Under the pieces are notes generated by a model. It searched no databases. It saw nothing but the letters and a program-made list of their open reading frames with translations, and had not been told where the DNA came from. A DNA stretch of 64,000 nt from Steromphala cineraria. Its lineage: Eukaryota > Mollusca > Gastropoda > Trochida > Trochidae. A program made the translations under genes and the position numbers. The stretch is taken from contig OU744733.1 in assembly GCA_916613615.1 (NCBI GenBank), positions 35,441,939 through 35,505,938 on the forward strand, in the 5' to 3' direction. This document shows positions 11,531 to 22,335 of this stretch, one piece after another (within the stretch, counting starts at the first letter, position 1; the number at the start of each line of letters is the position of its first letter).

Positions 11531-11969
11531 TAATCACTGTGTATAACCGTACACCGGAACTAGCGAGGTGTACGGCGGAGAAGTGCTGCTAGCGAGGAGC
11601 GTGATCGCAAACGGGATCACTTAAAAAGCAATCATTTTCATCAACTTTTTCTATGTTATTATCATGTCAATAGCTTTCCGAGACATAACTATCTAATTTC
11701 ATATCCTGTTCAGAGATAGCAAATATGTTACTAACATGTTAATATGTTAACAACAGCATTACTCGCAACTGTCATTGTTACTGTCCCTTGGATACAGAAT
11801 GACAAGCACATACATTTTACTAAGTATGTGTGCTAAAACTACCACATGATGTTGATTATTTGAAAGTTATGAAGTAAAATATTACCTAACTTTCGATTTC
11901 GGTTCCTCGCTAGCAACATTTCTCCGCCGTACACCTCGCTAGTTCCGGTGTACGGTTATACACAGTGAT
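11531..11969. mobile_element. MITE with ~65-bp terminal inverted repeats and AATCTAA flanks
   Basis: The left terminus ATCACTGTGTATAACCGTAC continues through CCGGAACTAGCGAGGTGTAC. The right terminus is its nearly perfect inverse ending CACAGTGAT. The direct repeat AATCTAA flanks it at 11524-11530 and 11970-11976, consistent with a 7-8-bp target duplication. Termini are much more GC-rich than the interior. No transposase. Confidence 0.85.
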
Positions 11970-11976
11970 AATCTAA

Positions 11977-12560
11977 CACTCCGGATGATTGTTTGGCTTG
12001 TGACGAAAAATAATAACCCACCGTGGAAATTAATTATTTATATATTTTTCATTAATAACAGATATATATATATAAACAAATAGAAACAAATTTTTCGATT
12101 CACAAAATATGAGTGTCTTGTGGAGAAAGTTTTTTTTTATATAAAATTCAGTTATCATAATTATATAATTTGGAAACAATGGCAAAAACTTATTGCAGGT
12201 AAATTGTTACAGTATAAAGATCTTAATTATCTTTCTAAAATCTTACTTTGAATCATTCTGGTTCCCTAAGTGTATTATACTGGGTCGAAGCGCAGCGAAA
12301 TACACTTAGTGAGCCGGAATGGCGTGAAGGTGATTTTAATACTGCTTCATTTGAATATCGTTGTCTCACGATTTTCTTTTAGAAAATCTAACATATTCTT
12401 GTTTTTAATAACCAAGTTTATGATTCAATTTAATTTTTAAATGTTGGGAGTACTGAGGTATGCTTTAAATGTAAATGCTTTTTCGTCAAATAAAATTGAC
12501 ATTGACCCGGCCAATATTGCATGCGAATGATGTAAAGTGTAAAGAGGAAAAATAATTTAT
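11977..12560. other. Non-coding stretch with small stem-loop
   Basis: A short inverted repeat occurs near 12262-12308 (CTAAGTGTATTA and AATACACTTAG) around GGTCGAAGCGCAGCG. A TA microsatellite lies near 12060. No gene was seen. Confidence 0.4.
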
Positions 12561-12660
12561 TATTTGTGTTAATTCGGCGTTTTTCGGGGCCTGGCGGAAA
12601 CACCCGAGGACCCCCTGCGCGTGCACTCACGTTTAACCACTGTAGCGAAACAAACCATAC

Positions 12661-12909
12661 TTATATGTTTGATACAAGACTTCCTTTTGGGTCTACGATA
12701 AGTCCAGATTTCGTACTCAATACGTGCAACTTTGATTGCATAAACGTCTTTAACTCTTTTATGATCATTTTTTTAATGCCTGGCTCATATAGGTCAATTG
12801 TTGGCCAAAGACGTCTTTGCTGTAAATTACAAGCTGTACAAGTATGTTGTAAACCGCCCGGCAATCGAAAGTGCACACCACAGTTTATTAGAAATAACTT
12901 AGTATCCAA
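12661..12909 (-). CDS. Unidentified 82-codon open frame, possible gene remnant
   Basis: The minus-strand frame contains CTACNLQQRRLWPTIDLYEP and KSGLIVDPKG. These look more like constrained protein sequence than random AT-rich translation. I do not recognise the family. There is no downstream partner, and the plus strand carries an overlapping 120-codon frame (12566-12928), so at most one is real. It could be a fragment of an old element or a single exon. Confidence 0.22.
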   Translation of the reverse strand: MDTKLFLINCGVHFRLPGGLQHTCTACNLQQRRLWPTIDLYEPGIKKMIIKELKTFMQSKLHVLSTKSGLIVDPKGSLVSNI

Positions 12910-13057
12910 GAGTCAAGTGATGTTTTAAAATATTTAAAGAATGTTGAATGAAATAATTCTTGTTGGGTTTGTTGGATAATTTGTCTCAGTTATAGCAATA
13001 TCTCGGAGGTGTATGTTGAGTTTGAATTAAGAACTGCCCAAAGTTAAGTAATAGATA

Positions 13058-13198
13058 TACCCACTCTTCCCGAGGTGTATCGCTCAATATACCTCCTGTT
13101 TGAATCGTGGGTCTCCGAGGCGTAGCGTAGCTGAGCCGAGGATCACGATTCAAACAGGAGGTATATTGAGCGTTGCACCGAGGGAAGGGTGGGTATAC
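13058..13198. repeat. Fold-back element with ~50-bp arms
   Basis: TACCCACTCTTCCCGAGGTG and the bases through CCTGTTTGAATCGTG return inverted after a GC-rich loop (CGAGGCGTAGCGTAGCTGAG), ending near AGGGTGGGTA at 13198. It is embedded in sequence related to the 54-bp array at 13630 (for example TTTGAATTAAGAACTGCCCA at about 13020). Confidence 0.85.
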
Positions 13199-13401
13199 CT
13201 GACTTATACCCCACTCTGGTTGAGTTATATTTGACGAAAAACAAAATGTTAACATTACTCTTTTTTTTACGTTTTTAAATACATAATCTAACTTCATTAC
13301 ATTAAAATTTGGTACAAATTAGTACCTATACATGGCTTATATAGAAAAATACAACAATCCAGACATGGCACAACCAAAAGTACCAATACCTACATCGAGC
13401 C

Positions 13402-13473
13402 TCAGTAGCTCAGTCGATAGAAGCGTTGCGTCGCAACATTAAGGCCCCTGGTTCGATTCCCACTTTGGACATT
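13402..13473 (+). repeat. tRNA-like pseudogene or SINE head
   Basis: TAGCTCAGTCGATAGAAGCG matches a tRNA D-arm/A box and GGTTCGATTCCCAC a B box, at roughly tRNA spacing. The acceptor stem does not pair and the anticodon arm is malformed, so it is not a functional tRNA gene. Confidence 0.45.
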
Positions 13474-13629
13474 AACATTTCTCAAAAATTCTAAATTCTA
13501 CAATTTTGTTAATTTGCCTAAGTTATTTGGATGTTAAAAAAGGAATAGGTCTATTAGAAAAGTTGAGGTGTATTAGAAGAGTTAGAACAAAAGAAACCAT
13601 AGCAACGAGACCAGAAATGGGGTATAAGC

Positions 13630-13932
13630 GATATTTGTCTGTCCAGTTTGAATACAGAATTGCTCTCAGTTATAGCAATATCTCAGGGTTGTCTGTTGGG
13701 TTTGAATTAAGAACTGCCCAAAGTTAAGCGATATTTGTCTGCCCAGTTTGAATACAGAATTGCTCTCAGTTATAGCAATATCTCAGGGTTGTCTGTCGGG
13801 TTTGAATTAAGAATTGCTCTCAGTTATAGCGATATCTCAGGGTTGTCTGTCGGGTTTGAATTAAGAATTGCTCTCAGTTATAGCGATATCTCAGGGTTGT
13901 CTGTCGGGTTTGAATTAAGAATTGCTCTCAGT
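13630..13932 (+). repeat. Tandem array, ~54-bp unit
   Basis: Units carry TATAGC[A/G]ATATCTCAGGG, TTGTCTGTCGGGTTTGAATT and AAGAATTGCTCTCAG. The last units are nearly identical with 54-bp spacing. Since 54 is a multiple of three, the unit reads as a repeated peptide (LSYSDISGLSVGFELRIA) across 13735-13995. This frame is a repeat artefact rather than a supported protein. Confidence 0.85.
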
Positions 13933-13995
13933 AATCTTTTAATCAGTGTCTACCTACAGAGTAAGCTAACATTATTCCAACATTTTATGACTTGA

Positions 13996-16569
13996 CCTCA
14001 TTATATATGGGGAAGTACATATACGTCCTCAAAGGTGTAAAGTTTAAAATTAATAATCTAATCGCACAAGCATCAGCCAATTTATATACATTAACGATAT
14101 CTTTCTTTCCTTGACTGATACCATGTTGCTTTCGTCAAAGAAAGTTGAGAGTTTATGTTTACATATTGTATAAATAATAAAAGTCGTCTAGCTCACGAGA
14201 GAACTCTCTAAATTGTTTTAATTGAGATTCACTTCTAATTGTTCGTTACTGTCTCCGCCGTTCTGTCCTAATATTGATCCAAGTGTTATTGTATTCAACA
14301 CTCGACAATGCCTTTACAACATCGATACGTTATGGTTGTAATAATAATAATAATAATAGAATAGTTTATTTATGTGTCTTGAGTTTTTACAACCCCAGGC
14401 CTATTAGGCCGACAAGACACCGTTACATTGCACGGTGATCAAAAATATAATCATTACTTATCGAGGTTTTCCTTAAGAAGTTGGAACTGTACGTACTCTA
14501 CACAATCCTGACCTCAATTAACGGTATATTGTCTCAATGAAACTGCAAAAACCTTCTTTGTTTCATTTGTGATAAGCACAGACCAAAGATTTCCAATGTC
14601 GTAATTACCAGGACAGCTATACGATTGGTTTCAATGAGAACAAAAGTGAAATTCTAATCGATATTTTCACAGTAATCTGCACATATACAATTCAACTAAA
14701 TCATAAAAGAAAATAAGGTGAGGAATGTGAATACAAAGATTTGTTTTAAAGGGACAGACCTATCGGTTTTTTTCTTTCCGTGGGCACAAAATTCAAGAGT
14801 ACTTTCCTGTTTATACATATATATGATTATTACACGTTTTACTTATACTTTATCATACTTATGGCAAAATGTTGTTCTTCCGAAATATTACTTTCCTCAT
14901 ACTTAACTTTAGTTAAAGTCATTAAACTTTATTATTCTACTTTTTTTATGGGCATTCTAGAAGTTGCGATGATGACGAAGATAGATAGGTTTTATTGTGG
15001 ATATACAAGTTTTGTATTCAAGCTTTGCGAAATAGATAATAAGTAAATACTAAAGAAGTTGTATATACAAAATATTGCCTTCATCTTCTTCATTATTCTA
15101 GTCTATTCAATATATAGTTAAATGTGGAGAAAAAGATAGACTACACGATATATATTGAAGTGAATTCAGAGAAAATTAATATTATGAATCTAATATTGAC
15201 TAATTATATTTAGAACAAAGGGTCATTGGTTTACTAAGCTTCCATTCCAAAAGAACCTCTACCATATTAAAACTGAAATATCGAAACTATATATGGATGA
15301 TGTCGGTTAGTGACATTCATTGGTAACTGAACTTTCACGTGTTAAGCTTTTAATTGCAAAAATCACATGCTCATGGTGCTGTTCACGTGATGCAAACGTT
15401 TCGTATCTGTCCATAACGAATGTTTATCAATTAGTTATTTTAAAATATACCTAACACCGACAAGCGGCTTAGCAAAGATATCCAAAATCATCTCAAAATT
15501 GCGAAAATTAGCAACAAGTACCCTTGTATCAAGAATCGACATTTCCCCCTCATTTCTATTGTTAATTCATTACAATAAAGAAAGTTTGAGGGGCTTTTCG
15601 ACAACCCTGAAACACTAGAGCCAGTTGCCTCTCCAATGCAAGGAGGTCGTTATCTGTAACGTAAATGACCACGGACAACGTTGTCTCTAAATGACGTCAT
15701 TGATAGTCCACACTAAAGGTCTTTCCTGTTGCTCTTTACAGCTGCGCTCCTTAAGTTTGTTCACTTACCTGCGTATTCTAGTGCAAATATCATGTAATTT
15801 GGAATGTCTTCGAGGCATCCTGGCATTGCAAAAACGAAACATATGTGGAAATTTCTCTTATACGTTAAGATTCAGTTTTCGTTAACATTTGTACCTTTCA
15901 TTTAACAATAACTAATTTGGCAGGGCATTGAAGCGACAAGGGGTCAATATTTTTATTTATTTTTCTTTATCTACAAAATAAGTGATCAACAGCTTTAGAT
16001 CTAAGTGTTATTTGTTCCTTTGAACTGAGGCAATGTTATTGTCCTGGTTTTTTTCGAATTTTGATAAAACCGGAATCTCACAAATATGACTCAATCTCTC
16101 TTTTTAACCATGCCAAATATCGACATTCAGCACCAGGGACAAGACGATCCCGAAATATGGTTAAGTAATTGTTATTTTATCCGTGAACAATTGCTGATCC
16201 TTTGTAAGTGCTCCTGGAGTTAATTTATGACATCAAAACCAAAGTTACATGGTATTTTCACCAAGATACACAAGCAAGTGAACAAACTAATATGGAACGC
16301 ACCTGTAGAAGCTCCGGCAGGTGTAATAAGAGTTTATCAACCAATTCACCGCTATTAGTGACCAAACATTGACATAAGCCTAATTTCATTCGATGGTCTA
16401 ATTATATAAGCAATATACTTCTCTAGAATATTCAAAATTAACAATTTTGTTAAATTATTCATCGACATTTATCCTGCGGTTAAAGATGCAATAAGTTTGA
16501 GAAACTGAACGTTAAACACGTTGAAATGTAGCCTTAATAATTTTTGTACAAACAACATTTCTTTTGAAA
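13996..16569. other. Long non-coding stretch
   Basis: No gene recognised. A (TAA)n microsatellite at 14338-14356 is followed by a segment resembling a retroelement 3' tail (to about 14430). Frames at 14718-15046 and 15691-15885 have no family resemblance. Confidence 0.45.
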
Positions 16570-17420
16570 GTTTTTATTTCAGAAAAAAGGTTTTGTGCAG
16601 CAATTGTAACTTAACATCTAGATATTGAAATAACATGACAATTTTTATCAACAAAAGTTATAATTATCTAAAGATCACTTTCAAAAAAGGGTTTGTGTAA
16701 GCATTTAAAACTGACATAGAGAACTTGAACATAACATAGAGACAAATATAGTGTTATAAATTTCTTAAAACCACCATTGACTATATGTTTTGTGCAGCAT
16801 TCATATTTGAGAAACGTCATTAAGATACATGTAGGAAAATCAATCAAACACAGTTTTCGTCATTTTCCATTACATAGGGATAACAAGAATCAGTTATGTG
16901 CAGCATTTGTAATAGAGAAACGGCATCAAGATACACGCAGGAAAATCATTTGACAACGCAATGTTAGTCCTTTTCATTACATAGGAACAAAAAGAATTTT
17001 AGGAGTCTTAATTAGGACCACTTTTAACTATAAATTACGTGCAGCATTTGTAATAGAGGAACGTTTCATAGATATTTGTAGGAAAATCAATTGACAACGC
17101 AATGTTAGTCCTTTTCATTACATAGGAACAAAAAGAATTTTAGAAGTCTTAATTAGGACCACTTTTAACTATAAATTACGTGCAGCATTTGTAATAGAGG
17201 AACGTTTCATAGATATTTGTAGGAAAATCAATTGACAACGCAATTTTAGTCCTTTTCATTACATAGGAACAAAAAGAATTTTAGGAGTCTTAATTAGGAC
17301 CACTTTTAACTATAAACTATGTGCAGCATTTTTAATAGAGGAATGTTTCAAAGATATTTATAGGAAAAAAAATGACATTATAATTTTCGTCATTTCTATT
17401 ACATAGGAACAACAAGAAGT
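16570..17420 (+). repeat. Tandem array of ~141-bp units (variable 106-141)
   Basis: GTGCAGCAT...GTAATAGAG recurs with GCAGC at about 16794, 16900, 17041, 17182 and 17322. The last spacings are 141, 141 and 140 bp, and the two central units are almost identical. Outer units are diverged, as expected for an array that expanded from the middle. Confidence 0.85.
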
Positions 17421-17831
17421 TTACCAAGTCTTAGGACCACTAGTAGGTATTTTTCAGCGGCTTTGTGATCAAAATGACTTGCTCTTTAGATCAAACAAGA
17501 GTAGATGTGACAGAAATGATTATATATACATCATGTATAATGAACAATGCAACCTACGTAATGTATATACAAACATGAAGTTATTCCAAGCTTCATTGAA
17601 ATAATTGTCCAACTGCTACGTACACAAAATTAGAAATAGGTCTGGTGAAATCTTTAATAAATTATACACAATGAATTAAAAACTGTGCAAATCTGTGTAT
17701 CAATAAAGTTGCTTGAACTAAATAATGAGCTTTTGAACACTTACATGACAAACGGGTACTCTACTCTATAACGCCCCTTTACTTTTTTTTCAGAATCTAT
17801 TTCACTTTTATAGATATACAAAACAATGGAG

Positions 17832-18117
17832 CCATTGGCTCTGTAGCTCATCAGGCTTTACATTTGATTTTGCTTTAGGGTGCGGTCAATGTGGTTCCAC
17901 ACATATAGTAGGGGCCACAGGGTCACAAAATCTACAACTATTAATCCTCACTAGTTAAGGAGTCTGTACACCAAGTTTCAGCATTCTAGGCCTAATGGTT
18001 AAGAAATTCCACAAAGTTTATGGACGGACGGACGTATGGACGGAAGAACGGACGGACGCCGGACACCATGCCATGCCATACGCCCATCGGGCCTTACAGG
18101 CCAGATGAGCTAAAAGG
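17832..18117 (+). mobile_element. Short 'pearl'-like Helitron-type element, single core unit
   Basis: The start GCCATTGGCTCTGTAGCTCA and the end CATCGGGCCTTACAGGCCAG / ATGAGCTAAAA match the termini of the large element at 54270-55998. The core contains one unit (GGGGCCACAGGGTCAC, GGAGTCTGTACACC) instead of ten, then a GGAC microsatellite. Unit core plus microsatellite plus 3' tail is the known layout of bivalve pearl elements. Confidence 0.7.
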
Positions 18118-18277
18118 TCATTAATTAATACCATTATTGCACAGGAAGATCATTTCATGCAAATAACACGAGATTCATTTCCAAAAAATTCTAATTTTAA
18201 GGAACGTTTTCCATTTATTGTTTGTTAACTCTTCATCGTTCAAGGTCATGTGCTTAAACCTTGTGGTTCAGTGGTAT

Positions 18278-18594
18278 AAAGGGACAGTGGCTAGGTTTTG
18301 AAATTTTGTATTTCATATTTTTATACAGTGTCAAAAATCTCATCACACAAACCAATCCTCCCCAGTCAATGAACAAATTATAAAGAATCACATTAAGTCC
18401 ATTGGCGACCATTTGTGTGTGAACACCCTTTATTCATTTTGTGTTAGAAAAAGAAATCGCATGGCTAAGTTTTACATGATATATGGGATTTATTGCGGCT
18501 TCATTTGGTTTAAATACATTGTCTTCCAGTTGAAACCATTTATTTTAATTTTCCTCACTTTATATACCCCACAGAAACGTGCTACTGTCCCTTT
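18278..18594 (-). repeat. MITE-A copy 4, fused to the 3' end of a gene
   Basis: The left end AAAGGGACAGTGGCTAGG is diverged; the right end is ACGTGCTACTGTCCCTTT. Its right 13 bp contain the last four codons and the TAG stop of the minus-strand gene at 18582-19442. It also carries two AATAAA hexamers in the gene's sense. Confidence 0.9.
18539..18544 (-). terminator. Poly(A) signal AATAAA inside MITE-A copy 4
   Basis: On the minus strand AATAAA lies about 38 nt after the stop codon of the secreted PAN/galectin-like gene. A second AATAAA lies at 18429-18434. Both are transposon sequence. Actual use is inferred. Confidence 0.45.
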
Positions 18595-19442
18595 AAGATT
18601 CGGATACTATAGATCTGTTCAAAGGTGCCAAACTTAATGTAAGATGTTAATGAAATCTCCTGGCTTGTTTGAAACTCAAAGAAAAGTGTAGCATTGAAGT
18701 AAACTGACAGCTTCTGAGTACCGATGATTTTGATGCTTACCATCGCCCTGTCACGTCTGTTAATAATTTGGTAATCTTTATACAATGACGTAATAATGTC
18801 ACCATTAAGATGAGAGGTGAACAAAACAACTTCTCTAAATAAAATCCTGAAAAAGAAAGAGGAATGTTCATTGTAAAACATTATTCTGCTAAACTTAGGG
18901 TCACGGACTTTTGCATCCAACACAATTTCAGTTCCATTAGTCAGTGTTCCAACAGGTACAACTTGTATATAGTCAGAAAAGGGCACACATCCTTCATCAA
19001 CTGCTGTCCAATATCCAGCATGATAGCACGACCCTCCGGACAGTGGGGAGACCAGCACATATCCGGGAACACAGCTGTCCAGAGTGAACTGTCCAGGGAG
19101 AACACCAGCTCCATGAGGAAACACGAAGTGGTCGCAGTCTATCCCGTAGTACAACCACCCAGTTTCCTCAGATCCTGTAGTTAAGGAGTCGGAGTGAAGT
19201 CTGCAGCTTCTGCTTGAAGGATTGTAAGTGATGAGCTGGCAGGAAGCATCCCTAGAACATCTGGAGATGCAGTCAAGTCTACTGATGTCAAAGTTTGCTG
19301 ACAGGAGTGACTCAGTAAAGATGGTGTTGTTAAGTTCAGGTCGGTGGTAGAACTTCCGGTTTGAGCAAGGTTCACCAGCAGCGCAGAGTCCACAAACCAC
19401 GAGGAGGAGGGGGAGGAAGGGTGGGACCTTAGGTAGAGACAT
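18582..19442 (-). CDS. Secreted protein with PAN/Apple-like, CCP-like and degenerate galectin-like regions
   Basis: A 286-residue intronless frame. Residues 1-23 form a signal peptide (PFLPLLLVVCGLCAAG). Residues ~26-102 carry the PAN/Apple cysteine pattern (CISRCSRDASCQLITYNP, then CRLHS). Residues ~120-153 look like a CCP remnant (CVPGYVLV, CYHAGYW). Residues ~156-282 follow the galectin beta-sandwich pattern: VPVGTLTNGTEI near the start, HLNGDI in the middle and KLSVYFNATLFFEF late. The galectin sugar-binding H-N-R and W-E residues are not evident, so lectin activity is doubtful. It is probably an extracellular recognition or adhesion protein; this is inference from domains. Final residues LKGQ and the TAG come from the MITE-A terminus. 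A 101-bp tandem array begins about 40 bp upstream of ATG. Confidence 0.78.
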   Translation of the reverse strand: MSLPKVPPFLPLLLVVCGLCAAGEPCSNRKFYHRPELNNTIFTESLLSANFDISRLDCISRCSRDASCQLITYNPSSRSCRLHSDSLTTGSEETGWLYYGIDCDHFVFPHGAGVLPGQFTLDSCVPGYVLVSPLSGGSCYHAGYWTAVDEGCVPFSDYIQVVPVGTLTNGTEIVLDAKVRDPKFSRIMFYNEHSSFFFRILFREVVLFTSHLNGDIITSLYKDYQIINRRDRAMVSIKIIGTQKLSVYFNATLFFEFQTSQEISLTSYIKFGTFEQIYSIRILKGQ

Positions 19443-19482
19443 GCTTTGAGTTGAGAGTACACTGAGGAATCAAGTCCACTCA

Positions 19483-19960
19483 CTCCTCTCAGCTCGGAAA
19501 TCTTGGGATCGATATCTCTAACTGACTACACAGGCGATAATCTAGTGACAATACATAGATACCCTAAGGAAACTCCTCTCAGCTCGGATATTTTGGGATC
19601 GATATCTCTCACTGATTACACAGGCGATAATCTAGTGACAATACATAGACACCCTAAGGAACAAGTCCACTCACTCCTCTCAGCTCGGAAATCTTGGAAT
19701 CGGTATATCTCACTGACTACACAGGCGATAATCTAGTGGCAATACATGGATACCCTTAGGAATCAAGTCCACTCACTCCTCTCAGCTCGGATATCTTGGG
19801 ATCGATATCTCTCACTGATTACACAGGCGATAATCTAGTGACAATACATAGACACCCTAAGGAACAAGTCCACTCACTCCTCTCAGCTCGGAAATCTTGG
19901 AATCGGTATATCTCACTGACTACACAGGCGATAATCTAGTGACAATACATAGACCTTCAT
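19483..19960 (-). repeat. ~101-bp tandem array in the 5' flank of the secreted-protein gene
   Basis: CTCCTCTCAGCTCGGA recurs at about 19483, 19573, 19674, 19776 and 19877 (spacings 90, 101, 102, 101). Each is followed by ATCGATATCTCTCACTGA and CAGGCGATAATCTAGTG. It starts about 40 bp before the ATG of the 18582-19442 gene, so it occupies the expected promoter and 5' leader. Confidence 0.9.
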
Positions 19961-21227
19961 CAAACGACTCGGTAATGACAGCAAATCTGCCAAACAGAAC
20001 AACAACTCTCTCTCTCACTCCAGCTTCCCTGTGTCATCCGTCAGGAAATTGATGTATGACTCTTACAGTATTTCGATATTCCATTCAATTGGTATCTATT
20101 CACGACTATTTGTTTACTGGTTAAGGAAAGCGACAATTATAATCAATCTTCCATAAAAAACATCATACATTTTTAAACGTGTTTTCTACATTGATTGCAG
20201 AGGATGCACTTATGAGTGCAATACATAAGTTTAATTAGTGTGTTCGTTCGAAAATGTTGTTTGGTTTTCTAAATCACATATACACTATGTACTACCACTG
20301 TTGATATTTATTGGCAAAAAAGGAGAATTGCTGTGGTATGAGTCCTGTCTTGTCAAAACTTCTAAACTGTGTCTCAAAGGTTGATCAAACTTGGTATTGA
20401 GATTCAAATTGACATGAGGGTATGAATGTTTAACATGTGTGAAATACAGCATTTTTGGTCAAGGGATGACTGTAGAAACCTTTGTCAAAATCAAAATTTG
20501 AAAGAATATATTAGTGAGACATTTTTTTATCATTAGAACAGTTTCCTTCATATCCTGGGATTTGTTTTGGTTATTTTATGTGACAAAGTAAATCCGCAAT
20601 CTGATATGGAAAACCTATGCATTTTGTGCAATTTACGGGGGGTATAGCTCGACCATGTCCGCTGCTTGTTTATATATAAAAACTGTACAATTTTTTAAAA
20701 TAGTTTTTACCTTGATTGGGTTGTCAATGTCTTCCTTCCTTTATTTTGTTGTGGGGGTGGGGGTTCGGTGTATAGCTCATTGAAGCTTGGTATTTACATT
20801 TAAAGCACCTTAGAATTGTGTGTCTAGAGTTTAACTGAAACAACCGGTAGGCCTAAATGTAGCTCATAAAACATCGTTTATGGAACAATCCTTATGTGTA
20901 AGGGTGCGTTATTTGTTTTAAACTCTTCCTAAATTTTTTATCGTTTTTGCCGAGACACAGCTTTTAATTGTTTTCGGTTAAGAAGCCTATTTCAAACTCG
21001 AATAGTAATCATGTATAGTTATTACAGCATTTTACAATGCACAGCATGTATCTAAGGAACATAAACTATAGGCTTGTGTAGGATGAATTCATAACCAATG
21101 ATCTGCTAAGGAACGTTTTCAACTCAAAATATTGTTAGAGGTAAAGTATAGATTGCAGTTATTATACTAAACTATTGATATAGTTTATACTTTCCACACT
21201 AGGCAGGTGATATAGTATTTTTTCCCA
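19961..21227. other. Non-coding stretch
   Basis: No gene or clear repeat recognised. This is upstream of the secreted-protein gene, so distal regulatory sequence or an untranslated exon could lie here. Confidence 0.4.
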
Positions 21228-21359
21228 ACAGAGGCAGATCAAGCCATGAATGATGATCCAGGCTCTGTTCTTATTAGCCGAGTTTTTGGTAGAATGGTAG
21301 ATGCCTGATTGGAGGCAATCAAAGTTAGTTGACTTGATCTGCCTCTGTGGGGAGAAAAT
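21228..21359. repeat. Repeat family C, copy 3 (internally deleted)
   Basis: CAACAGAGGCAGATCAAG at the left is the inverse of CTTGATCTGCCTCTGTGG at the right. The interior GATTGGAGGCAATCAAAGTT matches the family C interior at 11340-11370. Most of the interior is gone. Confidence 0.75.
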
Positions 21360-21749
21360 GGTTATTTATAGCTTACTCTGTATGATTTTTCTTATTAGTA
21401 GGGCAGTGTTGTTGAGGATATTGTTGAAGTCAGATAAACATGACTTATGTTTATTTGGTATGAAAAATATTCGTTCTATGTTAGGTTGTTCGCTTGCTTT
21501 GATATCTCAACTGTTTCAATACAAACATTTAAGGGAGAAATTGAGCCTAGAAAATATAACCTGTGCCATTATTCCTAAAATGACATTTAATTAGTTTTTG
21601 TAATTACGATTGACTGTACAATTCTTTGAGATCCACTTCTGGCCCTATAAAAGTGATACTTTTAGATTCAAATATTTTTTACAAACTTCAAATATTAAGA
21701 TTACTTCACCAAACTCCTTAAAATAATATCATTATTGTGTTTCCCTACA
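21360..21749. other. Non-coding stretch
   Basis: The 97-codon plus frame at 21301-21594 starts inside family C repeat and shows no family resemblance. No gene is called. Confidence 0.4.
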
Positions 21750-22085
21750 TTATAATAATAATAATAATGGATATTCATATGGCGCATGCAGTTTTCCAAG
21801 GACCAGTGCATGTTCAAGGTGCTACCTACAATGAACAGTAATACCCTGGCCTAACACAAGGCATTACAGTCGCAAGAAGGTCACAAACAACACCACTCTT
21901 TACCAGGTACGCAGTTCCTGCTGGATGAGAGACACATTTTGAATAAAGTCTCTTGGCCAAGTTCCCAACATAAAATAATTCAACTTGCGTCTCAGTGTGG
22001 GGCAGGAAATCGACCGTTCAAACTCATTTTTAATCAGCTTTGAGCGGGTAACCCACTCATCCGGCGAGCCGAGCCCGTTGTTGCT
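21750..22085. repeat. SINE-like segment with (TAA)n
   Basis: An (ATA)n tract at 21752-21767 precedes GGATATTCATATGGCGCATG and a ~300-bp G/C-richer segment ending near ATCCGGCGAGCCGAGC. The layout suggests a short retroelement read from the right. The family is not identified. Confidence 0.35.
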
Positions 22086-22335
22086 GAACTATACTGAAAG
22101 AAGGTCGTCTGATCATTGCACTGGACCACGTGCTACGTTACGCAGATTATAAGATTGATTCCTTCACAGTCTTCAGTCGTATTATGAAAGATGTGTTTAT
22201 GTTTGCAGCCAATGTCTAAAGCTCGTTTTCAAGAAAATCAGTATCCATATTGATTCACGTCAATTGTTTTACTTGTACTCATTGATGAGCCAAGTTAATT
22301 GCAATCTATTCTCTTATCATATCTATATATATATA

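Noticed and set aside
13735..13995. Repeat-peptide gene
   Set aside because: The frame is open only because the 54-bp tandem unit is a multiple of three; no start context or other exons.
18413..18637. 74-codon plus-strand frame containing [11 protein letters not shown]
   Set aside because: It lies within MITE-A copy 4. The same peptide arises in copy 6 (32142-32354), so it is repeat-derived.
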